From: Bacteroidota bacterium
GTDB taxonomy: Bacteria > Bacteroidota > Bacteroidia > Chitinophagales > Chitinophagaceae
Length of the DNA stretch: 64,000 nucleotides
Reading direction: 5' to 3'
NCBI GenBank assembly: GCA_018266555.1
Contig: JAFEAF010000012.1
Coordinates: 1 to 64,000 of the forward strand
Shown: piece by piece, positions 46,649 to 55,625 of the stretch
Layout of the letters: each line of letters opens with the position of its first letter
Position numbering within the stretch: the stretch's first letter is position 1
The notes under the pieces: generated by a model
The model's input: the letters and a program-made list of their open reading frames with translations, nothing else
Database searches by the model: none
Told to the model about the DNA's origin: nothing
Made by a program: the position numbers and the translations under genes

Positions 46649-48067
46649 TTAATCATTAAAGTCAAGAATCTTTGAAGATGACACTGATTTTGGCTTTCTG
46701 ATAATAATAGTTTCGGATTGTTTTTTTTGCATGACAATTCTAAAAGATGTAGCTATTAAAACACCAAGGCCAACGAATATAAAAATCCCGCTATATGTGA
46801 ATATCCTGAAAAAAGGTTGGCTTTTCTGCATGATATAAAAGAAGGTTTCGTTATGCAGGGCACCACTGATTTTTACAACACCACTTGCCAGTAAAGATGA
46901 CCAGAAGAAAACCAGTGCAAGGTTGGTAATATAAGCACCACGGCTAACCCATTTTTTGTTTTGTTGAAATGCAAATACATTTTCAGTTTTCAGGATATAA
47001 AAAATAGATGCCATTAACAGCATGGTATTAATTCCAATAGTGGTACCCATTGCATGAGCTACTGTAATGTGAGTGCCGTGAGTAAAATAATTCCACACCG
47101 GCACAGAGATGATTAGTGCTAATACCAGGTTCAGAAATATCCATGCATCTGCAAATGAAAGAAAGCGATAGGGAAGCAAGTGATAATTTTTCCGGGCACC
47201 TGAAACGGTTTTTCTCCATTGTAAAATTATATACCCAAAGAGAAGCAGTTCAGTCATACTAATACTATACGCAACAATTTTCACCCATGGAGCTGCAGGT
47301 ACAATATAGGTATGATGCCCCCAGTTGAACATCAGGTTGGTTAATCCTAAAAAGTAAAAAAAGAAACTCAATGGGGAACGGGCGGCTTTTACATTTCCAC
47401 TCATTTGTTCCATAATATATATACCTGTTCCATACACCAGCATATTCCAACTGCCAACCATAGAACCCAGGGCTTTCCATTGCACGGTAATGTCACGTAC
47501 CATATTATTCCTGAAAAAGTCAAATAACCAGAGGTATGATTCAGATAGAGTGATAAAGAAGAACAGGATACCTGTGGACCACATCCAAATATAAACAGGT
47601 GCTGTCTTAAAATTTGGTTTTAAAGTGGCAAAAAAATTAATGGCAAAAGGAACCCATGATAAAAAAATAAACAGGCCCATCAAGGGTGGAAATTCTAAAT
47701 ATTCCCTTCCCCCAAAATAACCTGCACAAAAACCGGAAATGATAATGAGTGAAGTTGCACTTTGCAAAACAAAATGTATCCATACACCATTTTGCCAGAA
47801 GATAGGTCTTTTGGAAATTAATGGTAAATAATAATAAATACCCGCATGGGCTGCACAAAATATCCAGCTAATAACAAGATAAACATGCAATGGCCTTGTT
47901 TGTTGAAAGGATAAATGGTCTTTTAGAAATCCGGGTAATATATATTGTATCCCGCCCAGTAAGCCGAATAAAATGCCCAACATCAAATAACTTAATGCCA
48001 GTAATACAAAGGCTTTGGTGGGTTTGTTGGCAGAATGTAAAAATGCATGACTCCGGCCTTTTCTCAT
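46649..48067 (-). CDS. NorB-like heme-copper oxidase family subunit with altered active site
   Basis: This 472-residue protein has twelve membrane helices and aligns with NorB of nitric oxide reductase: TRPLHVYLVISW (His61, low-spin heme ligand), NWGHHTYIVPAAPW (His251/His252, metal B ligands) and THGTHITVAHAMG (His338, heme b3 ligand). However, the helix that carries HLWVEGVWE in canonical NorB, or GHNAVAFF in the CcoN of this window, reads KALGSMVGSWNML. The third metal B His and the conserved Glu are therefore absent. The residue matching the second low-spin heme His is Met340. It follows the norC-like gene by 3 bases. NO reduction is the best guess from context; a different substrate is possible. 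Confidence 0.8.
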   Translation of the reverse strand: MRKGRSHAFLHSANKPTKAFVLLALSYLMLGILFGLLGGIQYILPGFLKDHLSFQQTRPLHVYLVISWIFCAAHAGIYYYLPLISKRPIFWQNGVWIHFVLQSATSLIIISGFCAGYFGGREYLEFPPLMGLFIFLSWVPFAINFFATLKPNFKTAPVYIWMWSTGILFFFITLSESYLWLFDFFRNNMVRDITVQWKALGSMVGSWNMLVYGTGIYIMEQMSGNVKAARSPLSFFFYFLGLTNLMFNWGHHTYIVPAAPWVKIVAYSISMTELLLFGYIILQWRKTVSGARKNYHLLPYRFLSFADAWIFLNLVLALIISVPVWNYFTHGTHITVAHAMGTTIGINTMLLMASIFYILKTENVFAFQQNKKWVSRGAYITNLALVFFWSSLLASGVVKISGALHNETFFYIMQKSQPFFRIFTYSGIFIFVGLGVLIATSFRIVMQKKQSETIIIRKPKSVSSSKILDFND

Positions 48068-48070
48068 ATT

Positions 48071-48496
48071 CTAATTTTGTTTATAGGTTATTGCAGTTTT
48101 ATCTACGTATTTCAAAAAGCTGATGAGTGCAGTAATATCTTTTTCCCTTAAATGAAAGTCAGGCATTTGCGCTCCTCCATTTTTTAAAAAAGATCTCATC
48201 AATGATTCTCCCCTGTTTTTATCACTATATGCGGTGGTTAGCTCCGGGCCCAGGTAGCCCCCAAGCCCATATAATTGGTGGCAGGCGGTACAGTTATATT
48301 GTTGAAAAAGTAACTTCCCCCGGCTGATCTCCGTCATCTCAGAATTTGAAACTGAGACAACTTCTTTTGTTCCTTTAGTATAAATAATGATACTATAGAC
48401 AATGTAAGCAATAAATAAAAAAAGAAAGATTGTAATTTTCATTCTGTCTTGTTTAATCATTTTGTGAATGCTACTGATAAAAAAAGAGCCCGGCAT
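48071..48496 (-). CDS. NorC-like membrane cytochrome c
   Basis: This 141-residue protein has one N-terminal membrane helix (MKITIFLFLFIAYIVYS) and a cytochrome c domain with CTACHQLYGLGGYLGPELT. It matches the NorC pattern CxxCHxLxGxGxYxxPEL, with the Met ligand in AQMPDFHLREKDI. It would feed electrons to the NorB-like subunit encoded 3 bases downstream. Alternative starts at 48460 and 48442 would place the membrane helix at the very N-terminus. It is divergent from the Rrf2 gene, with an FNR-type palindrome between them. Confidence 0.85.
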   Translation of the reverse strand: MPGSFFISSIHKMIKQDRMKITIFLFLFIAYIVYSIIIYTKGTKEVVSVSNSEMTEISRGKLLFQQYNCTACHQLYGLGGYLGPELTTAYSDKNRGESLMRSFLKNGGAQMPDFHLREKDITALISFLKYVDKTAITYKQN

Positions 48497-48568
48497 CTTT
48501 TAATTATTCCAGGGATGAAAATATTCTCTTGATCTGCTGCCTGTTTTGATTATTGTCATGTTTTAAAA

Positions 48569-48580
48569 TGATATTTATCA
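48569..48580. promoter_or_regulatory. FNR/CRP-type palindrome between norC-like and rrf2 genes
   Basis: TGATATTTATCA, identical to the 12-mer upstream of the cco operon. On the plus strand a TTTG follows at 48582-48585 and TATTTTAC at 48605-48612 (19-base spacing, imperfect -7 box), so the geometry repeats that of the cco site towards rrf2. It could also serve the norC-like gene on the other strand. Confidence 0.5.
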
Positions 48581-48616
48581 GTTTGCCCGGTGGTTGAAAG
48601 CGTTTATTTTACTTAT

Positions 48617-49057
48617 ATGTTTTTTACAAAATCATTCGGATATGCTGTCAGGGGCATTTTGTATGTCACTTTAATGAGTGATGAAAAGAAAAGGGTGCAG
48701 ATTGATGAAATCGCAGAAAGGTTATCGGTGCCGAAACATTTTTTGGGAAAGATTATGAATAAGATTGTGAAAGAGAAAATTCTTGATTCCACCAAAGGCC
48801 CTTACGGGGGATTTTCTATAAACAAGGATACTTTATCTGTTCCGCTTATAAAAGTGTTGGAGGTTACCGAAGGATTAGAGCAGTTTTCGATTTGTGCCCT
48901 GGGGTTGAGGAAATGTGATCCTGAGCATCCTTGCCCAATTCATAAAGAGATGATACGACTTCGCACCGAACTTAAAAGCACCCTGATAGATACATCCATC
49001 AATGATCTTGTGATAGGAAACAAACCCGAACTGATCCGGAATATTTCAGCATATTGA
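48617..49057 (+). CDS. Rrf2-family iron-sulfur transcription regulator (NsrR/IscR-like)
   Basis: This protein of about 146 residues has the Rrf2 winged helix (MFFTKSFGYAVRGILYV, IDEIAERLSVPKHFLGKIM, ILDSTKGPYGGFSI) and three cysteines for a Fe-S cluster (ICALGLRKCDPEHPC, spacing C-x6-C-x5-C). The ATG at 48617 matches the family start; an upstream GTG at 48590 is possible. It lies between the norC-like and RIC genes, which suits an NO- or iron-sulfur-responsive repressor of this cluster. Confidence 0.9.
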   Translation: MFFTKSFGYAVRGILYVTLMSDEKKRVQIDEIAERLSVPKHFLGKIMNKIVKEKILDSTKGPYGGFSINKDTLSVPLIKVLEVTEGLEQFSICALGLRKCDPEHPCPIHKEMIRLRTELKSTLIDTSINDLVIGNKPELIRNISAY

Positions 49058-49111
49058 ATTTCTTGTCAGTAGCCAATGATATTTTTTGTTTTCGCATGTT
49101 AACTCAATAAA

Positions 49112-49864
49112 ATGTTTTTAATTCCGATAAGTATAGATAAGAACTCTGTTATATCAGATATCGTTAAGCGGGACTACCGGACAGCATCCGTTTTTAATAA
49201 GTACAATATTGATTTTTGCTGTGGCGGAAAATGGACTTTGGGAATAATATGTGAAACCCGGGGTTTGGACTATACAACACTTTACAATGAATTAGAAAAT
49301 GCAGTACGGACAATCCAGGTTCCCAATTCACTTCGTTTTGCAGAATGGGATGTTGATTTTCTAACGGAATATATAGTCAAAATACATCACCAGTACCTGA
49401 AAGATTTCTTACCGCTGATCCGGGATCATCTGAATCATTTTGTGGAAGATCATAAGAAAAAATATCCCGAATTGGAAGAAGTGCTAAAACAGTTTAATTT
49501 TTTATACAAAGACATATTCCCTCACCTGCAGCAGGAAGAAGAGATCATTTTTCCGTATATCAGGCAGATAGCTCATGCTTATGATAGCAAGGAATCTTAT
49601 GCCAGCCTGCTGGTTCGTACATTACGAAAACCTGTGGAAGAGGTAATGAAACATGAACATGACTCTATTTCAAAAGTGCTTCACAACCTGAGAATAAAAA
49701 CAAACAATTATGCCCCGCCTGAGGATTCCTGTGTGAGCCACCAGGTGGCCTTTTCAAGATTAAAAGAGCTTGATAACGACCTGATGCAACATGTATTTTT
49801 AGAAAACGATATTCTTTTTCCTAAAGCGATTTTCATGGAAAAAGAACTAACCAGGAAAGAATGA
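49112..49864 (+). CDS. ric: RIC/ScdA-type iron-sulfur cluster repair di-iron protein
   Basis: This 250-residue protein has an N-terminal DUF542/ScdA_N domain (SDIVKRDYRTASVFNKYNIDFCCGG) with the paired cysteines, and a C-terminal hemerythrin-like domain with His/Glu iron ligands (KIHHQYLKDF, RDHLNHFVEDH, HLQQEEEIIFP, MKHEHDSI, HVFLENDILFP). RIC proteins repair Fe-S clusters damaged by NO or oxidants. It follows the Rrf2 gene by 54 bases, a known partner. A half copy of the FNR-type motif (TGATATTT) lies at 49077-49084. Confidence 0.93.
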   Translation: MFLIPISIDKNSVISDIVKRDYRTASVFNKYNIDFCCGGKWTLGIICETRGLDYTTLYNELENAVRTIQVPNSLRFAEWDVDFLTEYIVKIHHQYLKDFLPLIRDHLNHFVEDHKKKYPELEEVLKQFNFLYKDIFPHLQQEEEIIFPYIRQIAHAYDSKESYASLLVRTLRKPVEEVMKHEHDSISKVLHNLRIKTNNYAPPEDSCVSHQVAFSRLKELDNDLMQHVFLENDILFPKAIFMEKELTRKE

Positions 49865-49931
49865 GGTTTGCGATAAGACAATCCCTGACTCGTTACTGAA
49901 TCATTATCTTAGCAGGAATAAACCAACATCA

Positions 49932-51494
49932 ATGCTACCGATAAGCGAACGGCAGGCATTTTTTTATACTATTTTAATATTAATCATCACCATTTTGATA
50001 GGCTATCTTACCAAGGGTAGCTTTATACTGATTGGCGGGTTGGTGATAGGTATTTTCATGACTGCTTTTATACCCGGTAAACGTTCTACCCTTATTGTTT
50101 CACTTATCAGCGCTATGCTGATTATTCTTTTCGGTATCATTTATGAAGTCGACATGACTTCAATAACCACCATCATGCCACAACTGATCCGGTTGCTGGT
50201 CATTTTAGTTGCTTTGATTGTTGTGAATCATCTTAAAAAATTATATACGGATATCAGGACGGACAAAACTCATATGACTTCTTTATTTGAAAATGCCACT
50301 GAAGGCATTATTTTGACCGATAAAGAAGGTAAAATTATTTTAATAAATCCTGCAGCCGAAAAAATGTTTGGTTATAATGCCATAGAGCTTTTTGGAAATA
50401 CAGTAGAAGTGCTGATGCCGGTGGCGTTCAAACAAGACCATGTCATCCAGAGGGAAGGTTTTTATAAATCTCCATCCAACCGGGCCATGGGCAATGGCCG
50501 TGATCTATTTGCGAAAAGAAAGGATAATACAGAATTTCCAGTTGAAGTGAGCCTGAGCCATTACCGGGAAAGAAATGAAATGTATGTTATTGCTTTTATT
50601 GTAGATATTACTCACCGGAAGGAGGCAGAAAGAAAGCTCATTCAACAAAAAAAAGAGCTGGAAAGAGTGACGGATCAAATACGAAAATTAAATGCAGAAC
50701 TCGAAGGGAAGGTAGAAGAGAGGACAATAATCCTGAAAGAAGCTCTGCAAAAATTGGAAATGTCTCAAAAAGAATTAAGTGAAGCATTGGATAAGGAACG
50801 AGAATTGAATGAAATCAAAGGAAGATTTGTTTCAATGGCTTCTCATGAATTCAGAACGCCACTCAGTACGGTATTGTCGTCCGCTTCACTGCTTTCTAAA
50901 TACACAGCGGCAGAAGACCAGGAAAAGCGGAACCGCCATATTGAAAAAATCAAGAGCTCTGTTAAGCATCTAAATGATATCCTGGAAGATTTTCTGTCAC
51001 TTGGTAAGTTGGATGAAGGTAAAGTTGAATCCCATTTGTTAGATTTTGATTTGGAAAATTTTATTCATGAAACGGTTGATGAAATGAGGGGCCTTTTAAA
51101 AAACAATCAACAGGTGATCATAGAACATTCCGGTGAAACTAAAATCCATTCGGATAAAAAGCTGTTGAAAAATATTATTATTAATCTTCTTAGTAATGCC
51201 ATAAAATTCTCTGATGAGGGTGCTCTCATAGAGCTGAAAAGCAAAGTAAATGGCAGCGAAGCAACAATCCAGATTGCTGATAATGGATTGGGGATATCAA
51301 AAGAGGATCAGGAACATTTGTTCACCAGCTTTTTCAGAGGCAAAAACGTAACTAATATACAGGGTACCGGTATGGGGCTACATATTGTAAAACGATATAT
51401 TGATTTATTAAATGGAACAGTAACTTTGCAAAGCCAGTTAAATAAAGGAACAACCATTACTTTTACAATTCCAGTAAACCAATCACAAAAATGA
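49932..51494 (+). CDS. PAS-domain sensor histidine kinase
   Basis: This 520-residue kinase has four membrane helices in the first 100 residues, a PAS domain (about 115-235; SLFENATEGIILTDKEGKI, EVSLSHYRERNEMYVI), a long coiled coil (about 235-285), HisKA (His in SMASHEFRTPLSTVLSS) and HATPase_c (NLLSNAIKFSDEG, DNGLGISKED, GTGMGLHIVKRYI). The last four bases (ATGA) overlap the start of the receiver-CRP gene, so the two are a two-component pair. The nearness to the NO and cbb3 genes suggests sensing of redox state or oxygen. Confidence 0.93.
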   Translation: MLPISERQAFFYTILILIITILIGYLTKGSFILIGGLVIGIFMTAFIPGKRSTLIVSLISAMLIILFGIIYEVDMTSITTIMPQLIRLLVILVALIVVNHLKKLYTDIRTDKTHMTSLFENATEGIILTDKEGKIILINPAAEKMFGYNAIELFGNTVEVLMPVAFKQDHVIQREGFYKSPSNRAMGNGRDLFAKRKDNTEFPVEVSLSHYRERNEMYVIAFIVDITHRKEAERKLIQQKKELERVTDQIRKLNAELEGKVEERTIILKEALQKLEMSQKELSEALDKERELNEIKGRFVSMASHEFRTPLSTVLSSASLLSKYTAAEDQEKRNRHIEKIKSSVKHLNDILEDFLSLGKLDEGKVESHLLDFDLENFIHETVDEMRGLLKNNQQVIIEHSGETKIHSDKKLLKNIIINLLSNAIKFSDEGALIELKSKVNGSEATIQIADNGLGISKEDQEHLFTSFFRGKNVTNIQGTGMGLHIVKRYIDLLNGTVTLQSQLNKGTTITFTIPVNQSQK

Positions 51495-52546
51495 AATCTG
51501 TTTTAGTAATTGACGATAATGAGGATATCCGGGATAATACGGCTGAAATATTGGATTTAGCCGGGTATAAAACATTTACCGCTGAGAACGGGAAAAAGGG
51601 GGTTGATATCGCCGTGAAAGAAAAACCGGATGTAATCGTTTGCGATATTATGATGCCTGAATTGGATGGGTATGGGGTATTGCATCTTCTTCGGAAAAAC
51701 CAGGAAACATTAAACATTCCATTCATTTTTTTAACTGCAAAAACAGAGCGAAGCGATTTCAGGAAAGGAATGGAAATGGGGGCTGATGATTATATCACCA
51801 AACCGTTTGAAGATATTGAGTTGCTGAATGCCATTGAGGTGCGCTTAAAGAAGAGCGAAATACTGGATCACAAATACGCCGCATCACCTCAGGGAATTAC
51901 ACAATTTATCAAAGATGTGAAAGGTTCAGGGCTGATGCAGCAACTGTCTGATCAATACAATATTGAATCATATAACAAAAAACAAGTCTTGTACCAGGAG
52001 GGAAAACGCCCCCGGTTTTTATATTATTTAGTAAAGGGAAAAGTAAAAGGATATAAAACACATGAAGATGGGAAAGAATATATTACCGACCTGTTCAGTG
52101 AAGGCGATTTCATGGGATATCCTTCATTGATTGAAGATAAAAACTATGATGATTCCGCCCTGGTACTGGAAGATGCCGAGGTAATGCAGGTGCCGAAAGA
52201 TGATTTCCTGCAAATGATTTATGGAGATATTAATATTGCTGCAAAATTTATTCGAATCATTACTCAGAATGTAAAAGAAAAAGAAGAACGGCTGCTGAAT
52301 CTTGCATATAGCTCACTTCGGAAAAGAGTGGCAAAAGCATTAGTGGATATTCATACCAAATTCAGCCCGCAGGGAGAAAATAAACCCATCGAAATTTCAA
52401 GAGAAGACATTGCACATTATGTCGGCACAGCTACTGAATCACTCATAAGAACGCTTAGTGATTTTAAAGCAGAGAAATTAATTGAAATCAGGGAAGGTAA
52501 AATTGTTATTTCCAATCTGGACAAACTGAAAAATCTTCTTTACTGA
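51491..52546 (+). CDS. Response regulator with CRP/FNR-type output
   Basis: This 351-residue protein joins a receiver (about 1-125; VIDDNEDIRD, VCDIMMPELDG, FLTAKTE, YITKPFED) to a CRP-like cNMP-binding beta-barrel (about 150-265) and a C-terminal winged helix. The recognition helix reads GTATESLIRTLSDF; it keeps the Glu and Arg that contact the palindrome in CRP and FNR, but has Thr where CRP has the Arg that selects TGTGA. This fits a TGAT-type site such as those at 46570 and 48569 (inference). No FNR-type N-terminal cysteines are present, so control is probably by phosphorylation. Confidence 0.92.
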   Translation: MKSVLVIDDNEDIRDNTAEILDLAGYKTFTAENGKKGVDIAVKEKPDVIVCDIMMPELDGYGVLHLLRKNQETLNIPFIFLTAKTERSDFRKGMEMGADDYITKPFEDIELLNAIEVRLKKSEILDHKYAASPQGITQFIKDVKGSGLMQQLSDQYNIESYNKKQVLYQEGKRPRFLYYLVKGKVKGYKTHEDGKEYITDLFSEGDFMGYPSLIEDKNYDDSALVLEDAEVMQVPKDDFLQMIYGDINIAAKFIRIITQNVKEKEERLLNLAYSSLRKRVAKALVDIHTKFSPQGENKPIEISREDIAHYVGTATESLIRTLSDFKAEKLIEIREGKIVISNLDKLKNLLY

Positions 52547-52923
52547 TCTTCTAAAAAATCATTCATATCTCTTCGTTGTTTTTTGGTAGGACGGCCAATT
52601 TTGGTTTTTCTTTTCCCGATATAAAATACGGTTGCCTGAAATTGTAATCGTTCTGTTTCCTCAGAAGGCGTAATATCAATATAATATTTTATGGCTTCTT
52701 CATATTTTACACGGCCGTGCAATAAGCCTGTTACTTTGATTCGCCAGCGACGGGCATCGGTCTTCACTTCATATTCATCATCAACACTTACATTCTTTGC
52801 AGCTTTAACCGGCGACCCGTTACACTTAATTTTTCCATGATCACATGCAGTGGCAGCTAAAGTCCTTGTTTTAAAAACCCGGATGGACCATAGATATTTA
52901 TCAAGGCGGAGTTTTTCAGTCAC
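52540..52923 (-). CDS. S4-domain RNA-binding protein (Hsp15-like)
   Basis: The preferred start is the GTG at 52923 (MTEKLRLDKYLWSIRVFKTR), giving 127 residues; the frame extends to 52980 with a non-conserved leader. The S4 domain spans about residues 4-65 (RLDKYLWSIRVFKTRTLA, KIKCNGSPVKAAKNVSV) and a basic tail ends KTKIGRPTKKQRRDMNDF. Hsp15 relatives bind stalled 50S subunits. Its 3' end overlaps that of the convergent receiver-CRP gene by seven bases. Confidence 0.88.
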   Translation of the reverse strand: MTEKLRLDKYLWSIRVFKTRTLAATACDHGKIKCNGSPVKAAKNVSVDDEYEVKTDARRWRIKVTGLLHGRVKYEEAIKYYIDITPSEETERLQFQATVFYIGKRKTKIGRPTKKQRRDMNDFLEDQ

Positions 52924-52942
52924 AATACGTAATATTAGAAAA

Positions 52943-52973
52943 CAAAAATAAAAATGATATTTTTTAAAGCAAT
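52943..52973 (-). promoter_or_regulatory. Candidate promoter for the S4 protein gene
   Basis: On the minus strand a -7 box TATTTTTG (52943-52950) is preceded by ATTG (52970-52973) at 19 bases, one mismatch to TTTG. The start of transcription would lie a few bases upstream of the GTG at 52923. Confidence 0.35.
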
Positions 52974-53003
52974 ATTTCAAATTAAGATTTCTAACTTTAA
53001 ATC

Positions 53004-53216
53004 ATGGTTTCGAAATTCAAAACAGGAGATCATGTGATATGGAACTCGGAAGCGGGGTATGTTTCAGGTAAAATCATAAAAGTCCACATAAAAGATTTTA
53101 AATATAAAGGCTACACACATCATGCTTCAGCAGACGATCCGCAATATGAAATAAAAAGTGATAAAACAGATCATATTGCTGCACATAAGGGGAAGGTTCT
53201 GAAAAAGATCAAATGA
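53004..53216 (+). CDS. DUF2945 family (HVA1/TUDOR-like) small protein
   Basis: This 70-residue protein has the pattern of DUF2945: KFKTGDHVIWNSEAGYVSGKIIKV, then DDPQYEIKSDKTDHIAAHKG. The fold is a small beta barrel. The molecular function is not established in bacteria. It is a single gene between the S4 protein and the T9SS protein. Confidence 0.85.
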   Translation: MVSKFKTGDHVIWNSEAGYVSGKIIKVHIKDFKYKGYTHHASADDPQYEIKSDKTDHIAAHKGKVLKKIK

Positions 53217-53655
53217 ACGATTATGAAATATTAATGCAACTTGTTTTCCGAACTTAATAATAAAAGTTTAAAGCTGAAACCTGAAAGCAATCTTACCTTT
53301 TTAGAGGTATATTTCCCTGCGGAATAATAATCATCTCAGCTTTTAATGTCATTTAATTCAAAGCAAAAGTTGAATTTTTGCTAACGGATTTAAAATTAGT
53401 TTTTAAAAATATTGTTCAACTCCAATAAAAATTTCTAACTATTTTTAGGGCAAATCTTTAATAGTTCACACACAGTACATTATAGGAAATATTTCTGAAA
53501 AAAAATAATCAGGCTACCCACAAAAACTCTCAGGGAAAAACCCGAAGGGAAAATTCATACTCAAAGTGGAGAACTCATTCGATAAAAGTATAAGATTAGC
53601 ATAAAAATTGCCAATATTCTGTATCTCTGAATTTAAGAACGAATCGGCTAATCTT
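53217..53655. other. AT-rich intergenic region upstream of the T9SS protein gene
   Basis: These roughly 440 bases contain no gene I can support. Near the end, at 53528-53550, a short GC-rich element (CTCTCAGGGAAAAACCCG) could fold into small hairpins. No match to a riboswitch that I can confirm, and no clear TTTG/TAnnTTTG promoter was found. Confidence 0.5.
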
Positions 53656-55599
53656 GTGAGAATCAAAAACCCTCTGTTAAACTACCTCATCCTGCTGATA
53701 ACCACATTTATTGGTTATTCTTCCTATGCGCAGATACCTCCCCGGCAATGGGCTCATCACTATGGTGGCAGCAATGTTGACATTCCATATGTGATAAAAT
53801 TTACGAATGATAGCGGAACCATTGTTGGCGGATATACCAGTTCTAAAGATGGCGATGTACGCCCTCTGCCCAACCGTGATTACTGGGATCTCTGGGTATT
53901 GAAGCTGGATAAATGCGGAAACATTCAATGGGAAAAATCATTTGGCGGAACAGGTTATGAAAGTGCAAGAGATGTAGCACAGACTTCTGATGGAGGATAC
54001 ATTGTTTTGGGCGAAACCAATTCAACTGACGGTGGCGTGGTGGCCGGATACGGAGGCACAAAAGATATTTGGCTTTTAAAGCTTGATGCAAACGGAATCC
54101 TGCAATGGCAAAAAAGATATGGCGGCAGTGGCCTGGATATCGGTAATCATATTGAAATAATGAGTGATGGCAGTTACCTGATTGCAGCTTCGTCATCATC
54201 CAACGATGGTGACATAAAAGGAAATCACGGCTCCGGTGGATATACCGATGGTGTGTTGATGAAAATAAATTCTACCGGCACATTGCTGTGGAGTAAATGT
54301 TATGGAGGAAGTAAAAATGAAGAACTATTCGATTTTGAAATTATTAATGGCAACATTTACCTGGCAGGGTTTACAAATTCTGTGGATGGAGACATTCCTC
54401 CCGATCAAAAAAACTATGATGTATGGTTGCTGGCATTGGATCAAAACGGAAATAAAATATTCAGTAAAATTTATGGTGGATCGCAAAACGATGTGGCTTA
54501 TTGTATGACAAAAGGCGCTGATGGAACATTAACATTGGCGGGTTATACCACATCCAATGACGGCGATGTCAGCGGCGCTAAAGGAGCACAGGATTATTGG
54601 GTGCTGAATGTAGATACAAAAGGAAAACTAAACTGGCAAAAAGTATTGGGCGGTACGGATGCAGACTATGCCAAAACAATTATTACTGATAAAGACGGTG
54701 GATATATTGTTGGAGGTGTCACTTATTCTGTTGATGGAGATATTTCAAATCCTCTTGGCGAAGCAGATTACTGGACTGTGAAGCTTAGTCCTGCAGGCAA
54801 TGTGATATGGAAACAAAACTGGGGTGGCGCAGAAAATGATAATATGCGCTACATGATTCACAATCCTGTCAATGATGAATATTATCTTGCCGGTGATTCG
54901 GAATCTGGTGATGGCGATTTCAGCGATACCAAAGGAGAAACCGATTTTGGAATCATAAAACTGAAGCTGCCTGCAATACAAACCAAAGATTCCGCTGTAT
55001 GTAATGTTAATGGTTTTATAGCAGCGCCGGACACTCTGAGGGATGTATGCGGAAACGATTCGGTTTATGTTACCTATAAACCGGTATTGATTAATGGACC
55101 TTTCAACAATATTCGAAAAGCTGATACCATTTTTTCGGGGCAAAGTGTAACGCTTCATGCCAATGGAAATGGCAATGTTTTTTGGTCATCTAATTCAACA
55201 TTAAGTTGTACTGCCTGTACTGATCCTGTAGCATCTCCAATGGCTACTACTGTTTATACTGCTACAAATTATTTAGCTGATGGTTGCCAGGTTTCAGATC
55301 AGTTCACAGTTGTGGTGCTGAATGACGCCATGGTCATGATGCCAACTGCTTTTACTCCTAATGGCGATGGATTAAATGATTTTTTTGGACCCATTGGAAA
55401 AGTGCCGGATGGGTATAGGTTTATGTTATATAACCGCAATGGCGAACTTGTTTTTAAAAGCAATTCAATTGGCGACAGGTGGAATGGAACTTATAAAGGT
55501 CAATTACAGCCTACCAGTGTATTTATATATTTAATTGAATATAAAGATTTACAAAATAAACCTCATCAGCAAAAAGGTACCTTTCTGCTGATCCGGTAA
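53656..55599 (+). CDS. T9SS type B sorted repeat protein
   Basis: The GTG at 53656 gives a start just before the signal peptide (LLNYLILLITTFIGYSSYAQ); a TTG at 53608 is less likely. The mature protein has about eight beta-propeller-like repeats of the form WxxxxGGxxxDxxxxxxxxxDGGYIVxGxTxSxDGD (for example KSFGGTGYESA, KRYGGSGLDIG, KCYGGSKNEEL). The C-terminal gliding-motility (type B) sorting domain has PTAFTPNGDGLNDFF and YNRNGELVFKS. It should be exported by the type IX system and stay at the cell surface or be released. It lies 26 bases upstream of the DUF1800 gene. Confidence 0.92.
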   Translation: MRIKNPLLNYLILLITTFIGYSSYAQIPPRQWAHHYGGSNVDIPYVIKFTNDSGTIVGGYTSSKDGDVRPLPNRDYWDLWVLKLDKCGNIQWEKSFGGTGYESARDVAQTSDGGYIVLGETNSTDGGVVAGYGGTKDIWLLKLDANGILQWQKRYGGSGLDIGNHIEIMSDGSYLIAASSSSNDGDIKGNHGSGGYTDGVLMKINSTGTLLWSKCYGGSKNEELFDFEIINGNIYLAGFTNSVDGDIPPDQKNYDVWLLALDQNGNKIFSKIYGGSQNDVAYCMTKGADGTLTLAGYTTSNDGDVSGAKGAQDYWVLNVDTKGKLNWQKVLGGTDADYAKTIITDKDGGYIVGGVTYSVDGDISNPLGEADYWTVKLSPAGNVIWKQNWGGAENDNMRYMIHNPVNDEYYLAGDSESGDGDFSDTKGETDFGIIKLKLPAIQTKDSAVCNVNGFIAAPDTLRDVCGNDSVYVTYKPVLINGPFNNIRKADTIFSGQSVTLHANGNGNVFWSSNSTLSCTACTDPVASPMATTVYTATNYLADGCQVSDQFTVVVLNDAMVMMPTAFTPNGDGLNDFFGPIGKVPDGYRFMLYNRNGELVFKSNSIGDRWNGTYKGQLQPTSVFIYLIEYKDLQNKPHQQKGTFLLIR

Positions 55600-55625
55600 A
55601 AAGTGTTTAAGAAAAAATCAACGCT

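Noticed and set aside
53521-53580. CTCTCAGGGAAAA element resembling part of the glycine riboswitch core
   Set aside because: The rest of the glycine riboswitch consensus is missing, and the downstream gene encodes a T9SS surface protein, not glycine metabolism.
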